NCBI RefSeq assembly: GCF_017741815.1
Contig: NZ_JAGHMF010000006.1
Span: 1 to 39,494 of the forward strand
DNA length: 39,494 nucleotides
Reading direction: 5' to 3'
Source of the DNA: Rhizobium sp. 16-488-2b
GTDB taxonomy: Bacteria > Pseudomonadota > Alphaproteobacteria > Rhizobiales > Rhizobiaceae
The notes beneath the pieces are model-generated. The model did no database searches. It saw nothing but the letters and a program-made list of their open reading frames with translations, and had not been told where the DNA came from. Position numbers and translations under genes: made by a program. The stretch's first letter is position 1; every line of letters starts with the position of its first letter. Below, piece by piece: positions 24,447 to 34,383 of this stretch.

Positions 24447-26006
24447 ATGGCCACCCCCACCCAACCCATCACCGACCTCTCCGCAGCCCTCGTCACATCC
24501 CCCGTGCCGATCGCCCACTGGCTCGTCATCGCCCCGGTAGCGCTCTGTATCACGCTCGGCGCCATCCTCCTGATGGCCCGCGGCTCCGTCCGCCTTCAGG
24601 CCTGGCTTGCCATCCCCGGCCTCGCGCTGCTCGTCGCCCTCGACGCCGCACTCCTCGTCAAGGTCATGGCCGACGGCCCGCTCACCATGGTCATGGGCCG
24701 CTGGCTGCCGCCCTTCGGCATCGCATTCACGGTCGACACGCTCTCCGCCGTCATGGCGCTGACGGCGGCGATCGCGGCCTTGGCTGGCTCCATCCACGCG
24801 CTCTCCGATATCGACGACACCAACCGGCGCTACGGCTTCTTCCCGTTCCTGATGATGCTGATGGCCGGCGTCACCGGCGCGTTTCTCACCGGCGACATCT
24901 TCAATCTCTACGTCTGGTTCGAGGTGCTGCTGATCTCGTCCTTCGGCCTGCTGATCCTGGGCTCCGAGCGCAAGCAGATCGACGGCGCGATGAAATACGC
25001 CGTCCTCAATCTCCTCGGCACGACGCTGTTCCTGATCGCCGTCGGCATTCTCTACGCCATCTTCGGCACGCTCAACATGGCCGATATCGCCACCAAGGCC
25101 GGTGAGCTGAGCGCGACCGCGCCGCTGACGACGCTGGCGGCTCTCTTCCTGCTCGCCTTCGCCATGAAGGCCGCGGCTTTCCCGGTCAATTTCTGGCTGC
25201 CTGCCTCCTATCACACCCCACGCATCGTCGTGTCGGCACTCTTTGCTGGCCTGCTCACCAAGGTCGGCATCTATGCGCTCATCCGCGTGCTGGTGGTGCT
25301 CTTGCCGCTGGAGCGCGAGGAACTCAGCCTGCTGATCGCCATCACGGGCGCTGCCACCGCCATTCTCGGCGCGCTCGGCGCGTTGGCGCAGGACGATGTG
25401 AGGAAGCTGCTCGGCTATGTCGTGATCTCAGGCATCGGCAACATGCTGATCGGTATCGCCATCGGCACAACAGGCGCACTGTCCGGCACTGTCTTCTATG
25501 CGCTGCATTCCATGCTGCTGATGACGGCACTCTATCTCGCGGCCGGCCAGATGGCCTTTCTCGGCGGCAGTTTCTCGCTGACGAGGCTCGGCGGTCTCTA
25601 TCGCCGCAATGGCCTCTTCGCCGCCATCTCGCTCATCCTCTTCTTCGCCGCCTGCGGCCTGCCGCCATTCTCCGGCTTCTGGCCGAAACTCATCCTCGTC
25701 AAGTCCTCGCTCGATGTCGGCGCCTGGTGGCTGGCGGCCGCCGTGCTCGTCAGCGGCTTCCTGACGACGATCTGCTTCGGCCGCGTCTTCCTGCTCGCCT
25801 ATTGGCGCCCCGCCACCGAAAGCGCCGAGACCCATGTCGCCACCGGCTGGCGGACGATGCTGCCGCTCCTGCTTCTTGTCGTCTTCATCGTCGGCTTCGG
25901 CCTGCTGCCGGAGCGTCTGCTGGCGCTGACGCAATCCGTCGCCACCGAACTCACCGATCCCTATCCCTATATCGAATCCGTCTTCCCGGGAGGCGTCGCG
26001 CCATGA
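24447..26006 (+). CDS. mrpD: Antiporter subunit MrpD
   Basis: A 519-residue, NuoM/N-like subunit. The conserved TM5 Glu159 ('LYVWFEVLLISSF') and Lys241 ('AFAMKAAAFPVNFWLP') and Lys272 ('LLTKVGIYAL') of the proton path are present. 'TGDIFNLYVWFEV' is a Mrp signature. It starts 34 bases after the RIME element with a weak ribosome site (GAGG about 12 bases upstream), unlike its coupled neighbours. It overlaps mrpE by 4 bases. The first ~20 residues are loosely conserved, so the exact start is less certain. Confidence 0.94.
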   Translation: MATPTQPITDLSAALVTSPVPIAHWLVIAPVALCITLGAILLMARGSVRLQAWLAIPGLALLVALDAALLVKVMADGPLTMVMGRWLPPFGIAFTVDTLSAVMALTAAIAALAGSIHALSDIDDTNRRYGFFPFLMMLMAGVTGAFLTGDIFNLYVWFEVLLISSFGLLILGSERKQIDGAMKYAVLNLLGTTLFLIAVGILYAIFGTLNMADIATKAGELSATAPLTTLAALFLLAFAMKAAAFPVNFWLPASYHTPRIVVSALFAGLLTKVGIYALIRVLVVLLPLEREELSLLIAITGAATAILGALGALAQDDVRKLLGYVVISGIGNMLIGIAIGTTGALSGTVFYALHSMLLMTALYLAAGQMAFLGGSFSLTRLGGLYRRNGLFAAISLILFFAACGLPPFSGFWPKLILVKSSLDVGAWWLAAAVLVSGFLTTICFGRVFLLAYWRPATESAETHVATGWRTMLPLLLLVVFIVGFGLLPERLLALTQSVATELTDPYPYIESVFPGGVAP

Positions 26007-26476
26007 TCGCCTTGCTTCTCAATCTCCTGCTGGCGATCGCCTGGGCCGCACTCAGCGGCAGCACCTCGGCCCATAATCTCGTCCTCGGCTTCGCGCTCGG
26101 CGCGCTGGCGCTCTTCCTCGTGCGTGAACCCTTCGGCAGCAAGGCCTATCTCTGGCGCCTCTGGGCGATCACGTCGTTGGCGCTGCTGTTCATCAAGGAG
26201 CTCGCAATGTCCGCCATCAAGGTGGCGACAACGGTGCTCAGCCCCAAGATGAACCTGAAGCCCGGCATCTTCGCCTTTCCGCTCACCGTCGATCGCGACT
26301 TCGAAATCACGCTGCTCGCCAACATGATCACCCTGACGCCGGGAACGCTCTCGGTCGATGTCTCCGACGACCGCAAGACGCTCTACGTCCATGCGCTCGA
26401 TTGCGCCGATCCGGATGCGATCAGGCGCGATATCGCCAATGGCTTCGAGCGCAAGATCATGGAGGCGTTTCGATGA
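26003..26476 (+). CDS. mrpE: Antiporter subunit MrpE
   Basis: A 157-residue subunit with two or three N-terminal TM segments and a cytoplasmic domain. '[37 protein letters not shown]' is diagnostic of MnhE/MrpE. ATG 26003 overlaps the mrpD stop (ATGA), and the end overlaps mrpF. An upstream in-frame extension to 25727 exists but is a shadow of mrpD. Confidence 0.94.
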   Translation: MIALLLNLLLAIAWAALSGSTSAHNLVLGFALGALALFLVREPFGSKAYLWRLWAITSLALLFIKELAMSAIKVATTVLSPKMNLKPGIFAFPLTVDRDFEITLLANMITLTPGTLSVDVSDDRKTLYVHALDCADPDAIRRDIANGFERKIMEAFR

Positions 26477-26883
26477 CACCCGACGCGATCGTCTCCATCT
26501 CCGCATCCGTGGCCCTCGTGGTCCTCGCCGTCACCTTCCTCGTCGCATCATGGCGGGTCATCGTCGGGCCGACCCTGCCGGACCGCATCCTGGCGCTCGA
26601 TACGCTGTCAGGCACGGCGATCGGCTTCCTCGCCGTCGTCGCGGTCAAGACCGGCTTTGCGCTCTATATCGATATCGCCATTTCGCTCGGCCTCGTCGGC
26701 TTTCTCGCCACCGTCGCCTTCGCCCGCTTCGTTCTGTCGCGCGGCCCGCTGCCCGCTTCGGCTGGACCGGTGGCCGCGCAAACGGATAAAACCATCCGCC
26801 CGGCCTCGAAAAAGCCCGATGCGAAGGTGAAGAGCGATGCCAAGTTAAAGACCGCGCGCAAGACGAAGAAGGACAGGACATGA
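26473..26883 (+). CDS. mrpF: Antiporter subunit MrpF with Lys-rich tail
   Basis: A 136-residue protein. Residues 1-90 form the three TM helices of MrpF ('[20 protein letters not shown]', '[27 protein letters not shown]'). Typical MrpF is about 90 residues. Here about 45 further residues form a Lys/Ala-rich hydrophilic tail ([21 protein letters not shown]), probably cytoplasmic. It overlaps mrpE and mrpG by 4 bases, so the tail is not a read-through artefact. Confidence 0.93.
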   Translation: MTPDAIVSISASVALVVLAVTFLVASWRVIVGPTLPDRILALDTLSGTAIGFLAVVAVKTGFALYIDIAISLGLVGFLATVAFARFVLSRGPLPASAGPVAAQTDKTIRPASKKPDAKVKSDAKLKTARKTKKDRT

Positions 26884-27212
26884 TGGACTACATCACCGCC
26901 AGCGTCGTTTCCGTGCTGCTCTTGTCGGGCGCGCTTTTCGCGCTGGTGGCGGCCCTTGGTATTGTCAGATTGCCGGATTTATACACGCGCATGCACGCCG
27001 CCTCGAAAGCCGGAACGGTTGGCTCGGGTCTGTTATTATTTGCGGCCGGCATCGAATCAGGAGAAATCGCGGTATTTGCACGTTCGCTTGCTGGTTTCGT
27101 GTTTTTTATACTGACGGCTCCGGTCGCCGCTCATCTCTTGGCCAGGGCGGCACACAAGACAGGTTATCGTCTGTTACCGCCTTCGGTGCGCGACGATCTT
27201 CTTGAAAGGTAA
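26880..27212 (+). CDS. mrpG: Antiporter subunit MrpG
   Basis: A 110-residue, three-TM subunit. '[28 protein letters not shown]' is the MnhG/PhaG signature and '[21 protein letters not shown]' the conserved last TM. Two adjacent ATGs (26880, 26883) overlap the mrpF stop. It closes the operon. No clear terminator follows; the sequence turns sharply AT-rich toward mucR. Confidence 0.94.
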   Translation: MMDYITASVVSVLLLSGALFALVAALGIVRLPDLYTRMHAASKAGTVGSGLLLFAAGIESGEIAVFARSLAGFVFFILTAPVAAHLLARAAHKTGYRLLPPSVRDDLLER

Positions 27213-27655
27213 GAGTGCTATATATTCAAGATTTTAAGCAGTTTTTTGCAGTTTTAAGCAGATGTGAAGATGATTAATGTTTCCTTCGCGCTATATTAAT
27301 TCTTGGGATAGAGGCGTTTTTTGACAGATATATATGAAATATTAATTGGCGTTTTCGCAAAACGGTGATAATTGATGCTCAAGTAGAGTTCTGATATTGA
27401 ATTAGAATCACATTGCATAATTCCTCGGTCGCTTTGAATTTCAATGTTTAATTGAGGGTCGTGTGCGGGTGTGTGCGTACTAATGCAAGATCAGGCAGTA
27501 TAAGAACGGGTTTCGGCCTCAGGAATCTAGGGGTGGATTTCAGTTTTTCGAAACATGTAGCCGCAGACTGAGTTTTTTGCTGTTCGCTCTACGATAGCGG
27601 TCCGGGGCCAAGGAGGCTCTAGACCTTTTGAGCATGCAAACAGGAGAAACGAAAT
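27213..27655 (+). promoter_or_regulatory. AT-rich leader/promoter region of mucR
   Basis: A 443-base gap whose first about 250 bases are strikingly AT-rich against the GC-rich surroundings. It contains a direct repeat TTTTAAGCAG (27232-27241 and 27252-27261), a TTGACA at 27321-27326 and 'TTTGAATTTCAATG'-type near-palindromes around 27435-27455. MucR/Ros proteins bind AT-rich DNA and repress their own genes, so this is the probable autoregulatory region. No open frame is supported here. AGGAG precedes the mucR ATG. Confidence 0.7.
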
Positions 27656-28087
27656 ATGACGGATACTGCAGCCGGAAGCGGGCCAGAATTGCTGGTCGAG
27701 CTTACCGCGGATATCGTCGCAGCGTATGTCAGCAACCACGTCGTGCCGGTTGGCGACCTCGCCAATCTTATTTCGGACGTGCATTCGGCGTTGAGCAACA
27801 CGTCGACGCCGACACCGGCCATGGCTGTCGTTGAAAAGCAGAAGCCTGCTGTCTCTGTGCGCAAATCCGTCCAGGATGAGCAGATCACCTGCCTCGAGTG
27901 CGGCGGCAACTTCAAGTCGCTCAAGCGCCATCTGATGACTCACCACAGCCTCTCGCCTGAAGAATATCGCGAAAAGTGGGATCTGCCGGTCGACTACCCG
28001 ATGGTAGCACCAGCCTATGCCGAGGCGCGCTCGCGCCTTGCCAAGGAAATGGGCCTTGGCCAGCGCCGCAAGCGCGGCCGCGGCTGA
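27656..28087 (+). CDS. mucR: MucR/Ros zinc-finger transcriptional regulator
   Basis: A 143-residue regulator with a single prokaryotic C2H2 zinc finger. The ligands Cys79, Cys82, His92 and His97 (with spare His96) in '[19 protein letters not shown]' match the numbering known for Agrobacterium Ros. The N-terminal part (10-50) is the oligomerisation domain; the C-terminus is basic (GQRRKRGRG). MucR/Ros proteins act as H-NS-like silencers controlling exopolysaccharide, motility, virulence and cell-cycle genes. A strong AGGAG precedes ATG 27656, and an intrinsic terminator follows. Autorepression through the upstream AT-rich DNA is likely. As I recall, ros sits directly downstream of the mrp operon in Agrobacterium too. 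Confidence 0.96.
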   Translation: MTDTAAGSGPELLVELTADIVAAYVSNHVVPVGDLANLISDVHSALSNTSTPTPAMAVVEKQKPAVSVRKSVQDEQITCLECGGNFKSLKRHLMTHHSLSPEEYREKWDLPVDYPMVAPAYAEARSRLAKEMGLGQRRKRGRG

Positions 28088-28116
28088 TAGATTTGTCGCA
28101 TTGAACGATCACGATC

Positions 28117-28140
28117 AGCCGGGCGAGAGCCCGGCTTTTT
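28117..28140 (+). terminator. Intrinsic terminator of mucR
   Basis: AGCCGGGC, GAGA loop, GCCCGGCT followed by TTTT (28117-28140): a classic rho-independent terminator 30 bases past the mucR stop. Confidence 0.9.
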
Positions 28141-28149
28141 CGTGTCTGC

Positions 28150-28194
28150 GCATGTCTCCCGAAAGTGGACACCGGTTTCGGGATAAAGACATGC
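28150..28194. repeat. 45-bp dispersed-type palindrome
   Basis: Nested inverted repeats: GCATGTCT (28150-28157) with AGACATGC (28187-28194), and CCCGAAA (28158-28164) with TTTCGGG (28176-28182). From memory, near-identical palindromes are common between genes in Rhizobiaceae. Here it sits just after the mucR terminator. Confidence 0.7.
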
Positions 28195-28361
28195 GGCAAG
28201 CAAAGAAGGCGTTAAGGCGACGAGGAAAATAATCCCAAATAATTTCAATCCTCGTTAAAATTCGTGAGCGAAATCAGCCGAAAACGATCAAGGCGCGCTT
28301 TCGTTTATCCCCATTCCTGTATAGCGTGTATGAATTAATTCCTATTCATAGGAGTATTCAT

Positions 28362-28799
28362 ATGCCGATTGGACATTTTTCCCCGCCCGGCGCCGCGAAT
28401 GCGCCGCTGTCCCCGCTTTATGGGGAAGAGCAGACCGCCCTCTCAAGGGATGATCGCCCACAGTCCGCCACGGATGCGGTGCGCGCCGTCTGCCGCATCT
28501 GCTCTGAGGTTACGACCGAGATGGTGATGATCGCCGGCCAGCGCGTGCAGATGCGCCGCGACCGCCGCCGCACGCTCTGCCATATCAGACAAATCGCCAT
28601 GTATGTCTGCCATGTCGCGCTGCAGATCCCGCTGCATGAGATCGGCACCGGCTTCGGCCGCGATCGCACCACGGTCAGCCATGCCTGCCACGTGGTCGAG
28701 GATCGCCGCGACGATCCCGCCTATGACGAGTTCGTCGCCGCCGTCGAGCGCACCGTCAATTCCATCTTCCGGTCCGGCGGAGGCTACGGCCATGAGTAA
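28362..28799 (+). CDS. Orphan DnaA domain IV-like DNA-binding protein
   Basis: A 145-residue protein. Residues about 72-115 ('IRQIAMYVCHVALQIPLHEIGTGFGRDRTTVSHACHVV') match DnaA domain IV, whose signature in DnaA reads roughly IG-x-x-FGGRDHTTVLHAC. One Gly is absent here and Arg replaces His, but RDRTTV-HAC is kept. There is no AAA+ ATPase region, so it cannot be an initiator by itself. It may bind DnaA-box-like DNA or be a co-opted regulator. ATG 28362 has AGGAG seven bases upstream; an in-frame GTG at 28326 is less likely. It overlaps the next gene by 8 bases. A one-mismatch DnaA box (TTATCCCCA, 28305-28313) lies upstream. Confidence 0.88.
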   Translation: MPIGHFSPPGAANAPLSPLYGEEQTALSRDDRPQSATDAVRAVCRICSEVTTEMVMIAGQRVQMRRDRRRTLCHIRQIAMYVCHVALQIPLHEIGTGFGRDRTTVSHACHVVEDRRDDPAYDEFVAAVERTVNSIFRSGGGYGHE

Positions 28800-29619
28800 A
28801 TCCCCAAGGACGAAAACGAAGCAGGCCGCCTCGCAAAAGCCGATGGTCAGACTGCTGAAGCTGCTGATCCGCGGTGAGGCACGCCGCCAGCAGGGCGAGG
28901 GGAGCGATATCGATATCCTCTTCGCCGACGGCACGGCCGCCGGCTTTCCCTTGAGCATCATCGCCGAAGCCCGCGCCTCCGGCCTCATCGAGGAGCAGGG
29001 CGATCTACTGCGCGCGTCCAATCAGGCCCGCGCCTATCTGCGCCGCGCTGCCGCCGAGGCCGATGAGGTCTTTCTCACCCAGCACGCGGAGATCGAGACG
29101 AGCGCCCGGGAGGTCGACGGCGTCGTCAGGCGGCTGCGGGTCAACAAGGACGAATCGCCGCTCGCCAGTATCGAGCGTCTGAAGGACCGCGATGGCGCCG
29201 CCTTCATGCCCGAGGCCGCGATCAAGGCCGGCGAGAGGCTGCATGCCGATTTCACCCGCGCCCAGCTGCAGCCGCGCGTCACCGCCTCCTGGGAACCGCG
29301 CCTCTCAAGCCGCGCCAGCGGCGGACGTGGCGGCATGGCGGATCTGACCGACAGCGCCGTCGCCGCCCGCCTTGCCGTCAACCGCGCACTGGAGGCGCTG
29401 GGGCCGGAACTGTCAGGCGTGGCGCTGGATGTCTGCTGCTTCATGAAGGGGCTGGAGACGGTCGAGCGCGAGCGGCAATGGCCGGTGCGCTCTGCCAAGC
29501 TGATGCTGCGCACCGCACTCATGGCGCTCTCGCGACACTACAACCCGCAACCGCCATCCCGCCGCCCGCGCATGGAGCATTGGGGCGCGCCGGACTATCG
29601 CCCGGAACTCTGGTCCTGA
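28792..29619 (+). CDS. DUF6456 family protein
   Basis: A 275-residue basic cytoplasmic protein. After a Lys-rich start, residues 15-80 look like a winged-helix-type segment ('MVRLLKLLIRGEARRQQ'). The second half carries the conserved region 'ASIERLKDRDGAAFMPEAAIKAGERLHADFTRAQLQPRVT', which I assign to DUF6456, and ends with 'GVALDVCCFMKGLETVERERQWPVRSAKLMLRTALMAL'. The last block resembles phage- and DnaA-associated HTH regions but has no assigned role. It overlaps the orphan DnaA-like gene by 8 bases, so the two are co-translated and probably work together. Convergent with sufE, 28 bases apart. Confidence 0.85.
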   Translation: MSKSPRTKTKQAASQKPMVRLLKLLIRGEARRQQGEGSDIDILFADGTAAGFPLSIIAEARASGLIEEQGDLLRASNQARAYLRRAAAEADEVFLTQHAEIETSAREVDGVVRRLRVNKDESPLASIERLKDRDGAAFMPEAAIKAGERLHADFTRAQLQPRVTASWEPRLSSRASGGRGGMADLTDSAVAARLAVNRALEALGPELSGVALDVCCFMKGLETVERERQWPVRSAKLMLRTALMALSRHYNPQPPSRRPRMEHWGAPDYRPELWS

Positions 29620-29647
29620 TCGTTCAATCTGAAAGGAGAGGCTGGCT

Positions 29648-30070
29648 TTACGCCGCCGCCCGCAGCCGCGCTTCCTCGCGGATGCGGTTGACCATCGAGC
29701 GCAGCCCGTTGGAGCGCTGCGCCGAGAGGTTCTCGACAAGGCCCATCTTGCCGAACACCTCAAAGGCGTCGAGAGCGGCGATCTCGGAAGCCGTCTTGCC
29801 GGAATAGGTGGCAAGCACGATCGCCACTAGCCCGCGCACGATATGCGCGTCGGAATCGCCCTCGAAGGTCATCACGGGATTGTCGCTGTCATCCGATACA
29901 TGCGTCACCAGCCACACCTGGCTGGCGCAGCCCATGACCTTATTGGCGGAGGTCTTCTTCTCGTCCGCGAGATCAGGCAACGCCTTGCCGAGTTCGATCA
30001 CATAGCGATAGCGATCTTCCCAGTCGTCCAGGAAGGTGAAATCGTCGATGATCTGATCGAGGGACGTCAT
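29648..30070 (-). CDS. sufE: SufE-type cysteine desulfurase activator
   Basis: A 140-residue protein that accepts sulfur from SufS for Fe-S cluster assembly. The sulfur-acceptor Cys48 lies in 'KVMGCASQVWL', and 'DWEDRYRYVIELGKALP' and 'GLVENLSAQRSNGL' are conserved SufE segments. The start at 30070 (MTSLDQ) is chosen because an upstream in-frame start at 30100 adds ten atypical residues. It stands alone, away from any suf operon, as is common for one of the SufE copies in rhizobia. Confidence 0.93.
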   Translation of the reverse strand: MTSLDQIIDDFTFLDDWEDRYRYVIELGKALPDLADEKKTSANKVMGCASQVWLVTHVSDDSDNPVMTFEGDSDAHIVRGLVAIVLATYSGKTASEIAALDAFEVFGKMGLVENLSAQRSNGLRSMVNRIREEARLRAAA

Positions 30071-30130
30071 GCAAATGGCCTTTCGTTGTCTCCCGATCAT
30101 ATAGGGGATGGGCCACTAGATTTGAACCAT

Positions 30131-30172
30131 TAAAAAAAGAAACGCCGCGAAGGATGGGCATCCTCGCGGCGC
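30131..30172 (-). terminator. Strong intrinsic terminator (minus strand)
   Basis: On the minus strand, GCGCCGCGAGGATG pairs with CATCCTTCGCGGCG (one bulged base) and is followed by TTTCTTTTTTT. It terminates the DUF5330 gene before sufE, making them separate transcripts. Confidence 0.9.
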
Positions 30173-30274
30173 AGCAAAATGCTGAAAGTAAACAGGGCAG
30201 GCACGTCAGGCACAGGGCGGGGCCATTGGCCGGCGCCGGTGCAAGCTTTGGGTGCGGCGTCGCCGCGGAATTCG

Positions 30275-30802
30275 TTAGATCGCCGGACGCGGGGTCGGCA
30301 GCGGAATGGTGCCGGTCGTGACCCGATCGGTCGCGACATGGGCGGCGGCCGGGCTGTCCTCGCCGTCGTCAACAGGCGGGCGGTAAGGCATCGGCTGGTT
30401 CAGCGCCACGGTACGGTCATCGCGCAGCTGCTGCGGGGCGGCTGCCGTTGCCGGCTCCACGGCCGTCGCAGGCGCCAGGCCGACGGAAGGTGTCGCGGTC
30501 GTTGCAACAGTGGCGCTCTTGCCGCTGCCGAACTTGCTGTCGAGCAGTTCAAAGGCAACGAGGGCGCCGGAGCGGGCCCGCTCGCCGAGAACGCCGAGCG
30601 TATTGGCGCCCTTGGCGCAAACCTCAGGCTTCTCGCCGCACATGCCGCTCAGATAGTCATAGGCGCCGGTCACGGCGACGAAGGCGTCTGCGATCTGCAA
30701 TGTCGATCCGGTCTGCGTGTTCGTCTGGCGCTCGCCGCTGAAGAACGACAAGGCGACGAAGAGAAGCCCGAGCCAGATCGATGATTTGAATAGAAACCAC
30801 AT
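30275..30802 (-). CDS. DUF5330-type membrane-anchored protein
   Basis: A 175-residue protein with one N-terminal TM segment (MWFLFKSSIWLGLLFVALSF). It then has a short domain with two Cys (SGMCGEKPEVCAKG) and a long Ala/Thr/Pro-rich tail ending GTIPLPTPRPAI. The first half matches what I recall as DUF5330 of Rhizobiales; function is unknown. The tail is probably periplasmic or flexible. The gene is divergent from divJ across 453 bases. Confidence 0.75.
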   Translation of the reverse strand: MWFLFKSSIWLGLLFVALSFFSGERQTNTQTGSTLQIADAFVAVTGAYDYLSGMCGEKPEVCAKGANTLGVLGERARSGALVAFELLDSKFGSGKSATVATTATPSVGLAPATAVEPATAAAPQQLRDDRTVALNQPMPYRPPVDDGEDSPAAAHVATDRVTTGTIPLPTPRPAI

Positions 30803-31255
30803 GTTCGTTGCCCATCCTGTTTTCCCGCTCGGTCTTGCCGCCGAATCAGGTCCGTCTTCCGGTGTGATTTCACCCTAGCCAAAACTTGCGAATGCCGGTT
30901 TTCGAAACTCGGTGGCATTTGCGTCAAATTTAGTTCAAATTTTAATCGAAACCGCATTCGGCGCATTTCGGTCGAATTGTAGCCATTGGCGTTAAGCATG
31001 CCATGAGCCACCTCCTGTAATTGCAGGCTTTCCTTGAAGCGCGCTCGTCGCAAGCGTTAACGACTTGCCGAAAAATGAGCGAAATCCGTCGCTTACTCGC
31101 TGTTAACCGTAAAAAACAAAGGGCCCTTCCGGTGGCCCAAAATGGGACTTTTCGCGCTTTCCGGCCGGGGAGCGGCACTTTCCCTTATTCTTTCCTTAAG
31201 CGCCCGGGGCCTATTCTTGGGCCTCTGTGAAGAGCCTTTTTAGGGCGGGTATTGC
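30803..31255. promoter_or_regulatory. Divergent regulatory region DUF5330/divJ
   Basis: This 453-base gap contains GTTAAC (31056-31061) and GTTAACC (31102-31108), similar to CtrA half-sites. A GGGCC/GGCCC hairpin (31121-31125 with 31134-31138) on the minus strand is followed by TTTGTTTTTT. There is also an AT-rich patch near 30925-30950. No gene is supported inside. CtrA control of divJ is inferred, not shown. Confidence 0.5.
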
Positions 31256-32768
<1,513 letters not shown>

Positions 32769-32797
<29 letters not shown>

Positions 32798-33851
32798 GGG
32801 AAAGAGGGGCAGGCAGAAGCCGAGCCTTCTTCTCACCGGGGCTGCCGCCGTTGGCGGTTTGGGGCTGCAGGGCATTGGCTTGCTCGGCGGCGTCATCGGC
32901 CGCAATCCGTCGATCACGGGCGGCACGGCCGCCTTCCTCGTCATCTTCTCCTTCGTCGCCGCCAACGCGCTCTGGTATCAGCCGGGCGTGCACCCGCACC
33001 CGTTCCTGCGCACCCGCGACAGCCTGTTTCCGAGCGCGCTCATCGGCCGCCCGCCGGTCGAGGAACACACCGGCGAGGTCACCACATTCAAGATCGAACG
33101 TGAAGGCGACGGCGAGGCGAATAGTGCCGAGACCACCAACGCCGTGCCACCGGCGCCGGTGGCCGGCCAGCCGGCCAACCAGCTGGTCATGGACATCCAG
33201 GCCGAACTCGTCCGCCGCGGCCTTTATAACGGCGCGCCCGACGGCGTCATCGGCCCGCGCACCAGCGCCGCCATTCTGTTCTTCGAGGAAACCGTCGGCA
33301 TGCCGCAGAGCGGCGACGCCACGCCCGAGGTGCTGGCGGCACTCAGAACCGACTCCATCGGCCCATCCGCCATCCCCACCGAGCGCCCGCGCGAGGATGT
33401 CTCGGCCCAGGCGCTCGCCGAAGACCCGGTCGCTGCCGCCATCCGCAGCGCCGAACATCAGGTGAAGACAGCGCCGACGCCAAAAGCGGCCCCCAAGCCC
33501 GCCCCGGTTTCGGCCCCGGCAGCCCAGGTGCCGGTCAGGCAGGTACCGGTCCAGAAGATCTCCGCTCCGAAGAACGCACTGGAGCCCGTTCCGGCCAGGC
33601 AGACCTCCGCCGCCCGCGCCGCCGCAACGCCCTCGACTTCGCCGTCATCGACCTTGAACAGCGTCGATCTGGTCCTGAAGATCCAGCAGGGCCTCGCCAA
33701 CATGGCCTACACCAATGTCGGCGTCGACGGCGTCGTCGGCGAACAAACCCGCGTCGCCATCCGCCATTTCCAGAAGCACTACAACCTGCCCGAAAACGGC
33801 GAGCCCAGCGAGGCGGTGCTGAAGAAGCTCAAGGATATCGGCGCGCTCTGA
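32769..33851 (+). CDS. Membrane-anchored peptidoglycan-binding protein
   Basis: A 360-residue protein. A Lys/Arg-rich cytoplasmic start is followed by a hydrophobic stretch (about 21-68), then two PG_binding_1 domains: residues 138-190 ('DIQAELVRRGLYNGAPDGVIGPRTSAAI') and 300-355 ('KIQQGLANMAYTNVGVDGVVGEQTRVAIRHFQKHY'). They are joined by a Pro/Ala/Lys-rich linker. It would span the inner membrane and touch the cell wall. Its ATG lies inside divJ (29-base overlap) with GAGGGG upstream, so it is translated with the kinase. A link between envelope state and DivJ signalling is an inference from this coupling. Confidence 0.88.
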
Positions 33852-33923
33852 GCGGGTTATACCCAGCCACAATTATGACGTGAATTGCTACAAGAAAGAC
33901 ACCCCTGTCAAAGTGGGGCGTCG

Positions 33924-34334
33924 ATGCATCGTTTCGTCATGTTGGTGGCCGCAGCTATGACCTCCCTCGGTTACTCCACGGTCGTCGCGGCCGGGGCAGA
34001 GAGCAAGCCTTACGAGTTCCCGGTGCGCTATGCCGTCGTTATCGACAACGCCGAACCGATCTCGGGCGAGGTGACCTGCAAAAGCGACCGGGATTGCGAA
34101 CTGCTTGATCACAAGAAGCCGGAGCTCAAGCTTGTCCTTCGCGGACAGAGCCCGATGCAGTATCTATCCGCCTCCTGCTCCCCCAATTGCCTGCTCTTGC
34201 CCGAACACCCAATCATTACTCCGCAAGAGACGCCGCAGTTGATGAAGCTCGATTTGTCCGTAGGCGAAAACCCCAGCCCGAGCGCCGTGCTTTTGACGCG
34301 GCACCGGATCGGAACGGTCTTCATCGCCTATTGA
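33924..34334 (+). CDS. Exported hypothetical protein
   Basis: A 136-residue protein with a signal peptide (MHRFVMLVAAAMTSLGYSTVVAAGA). The mature part carries four cysteines (VTCKSDRDCEL and SASCSPNCLLL) that likely form two disulfides in the periplasm. I recognise no family. ATG 33924 follows GGGG by six bases; an in-frame start at 33885 would place extra residues before the signal peptide. It is 72 bases after the peptidoglycan-binding gene and possibly cotranscribed. Confidence 0.75.
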   Translation: MHRFVMLVAAAMTSLGYSTVVAAGAESKPYEFPVRYAVVIDNAEPISGEVTCKSDRDCELLDHKKPELKLVLRGQSPMQYLSASCSPNCLLLPEHPIITPQETPQLMKLDLSVGENPSPSAVLLTRHRIGTVFIAY

Positions 34335-34383
34335 GCTTGGCCGCCGCGTTGCGGCCCCGCGCTCCCCGGTCTATACCGCCTGC

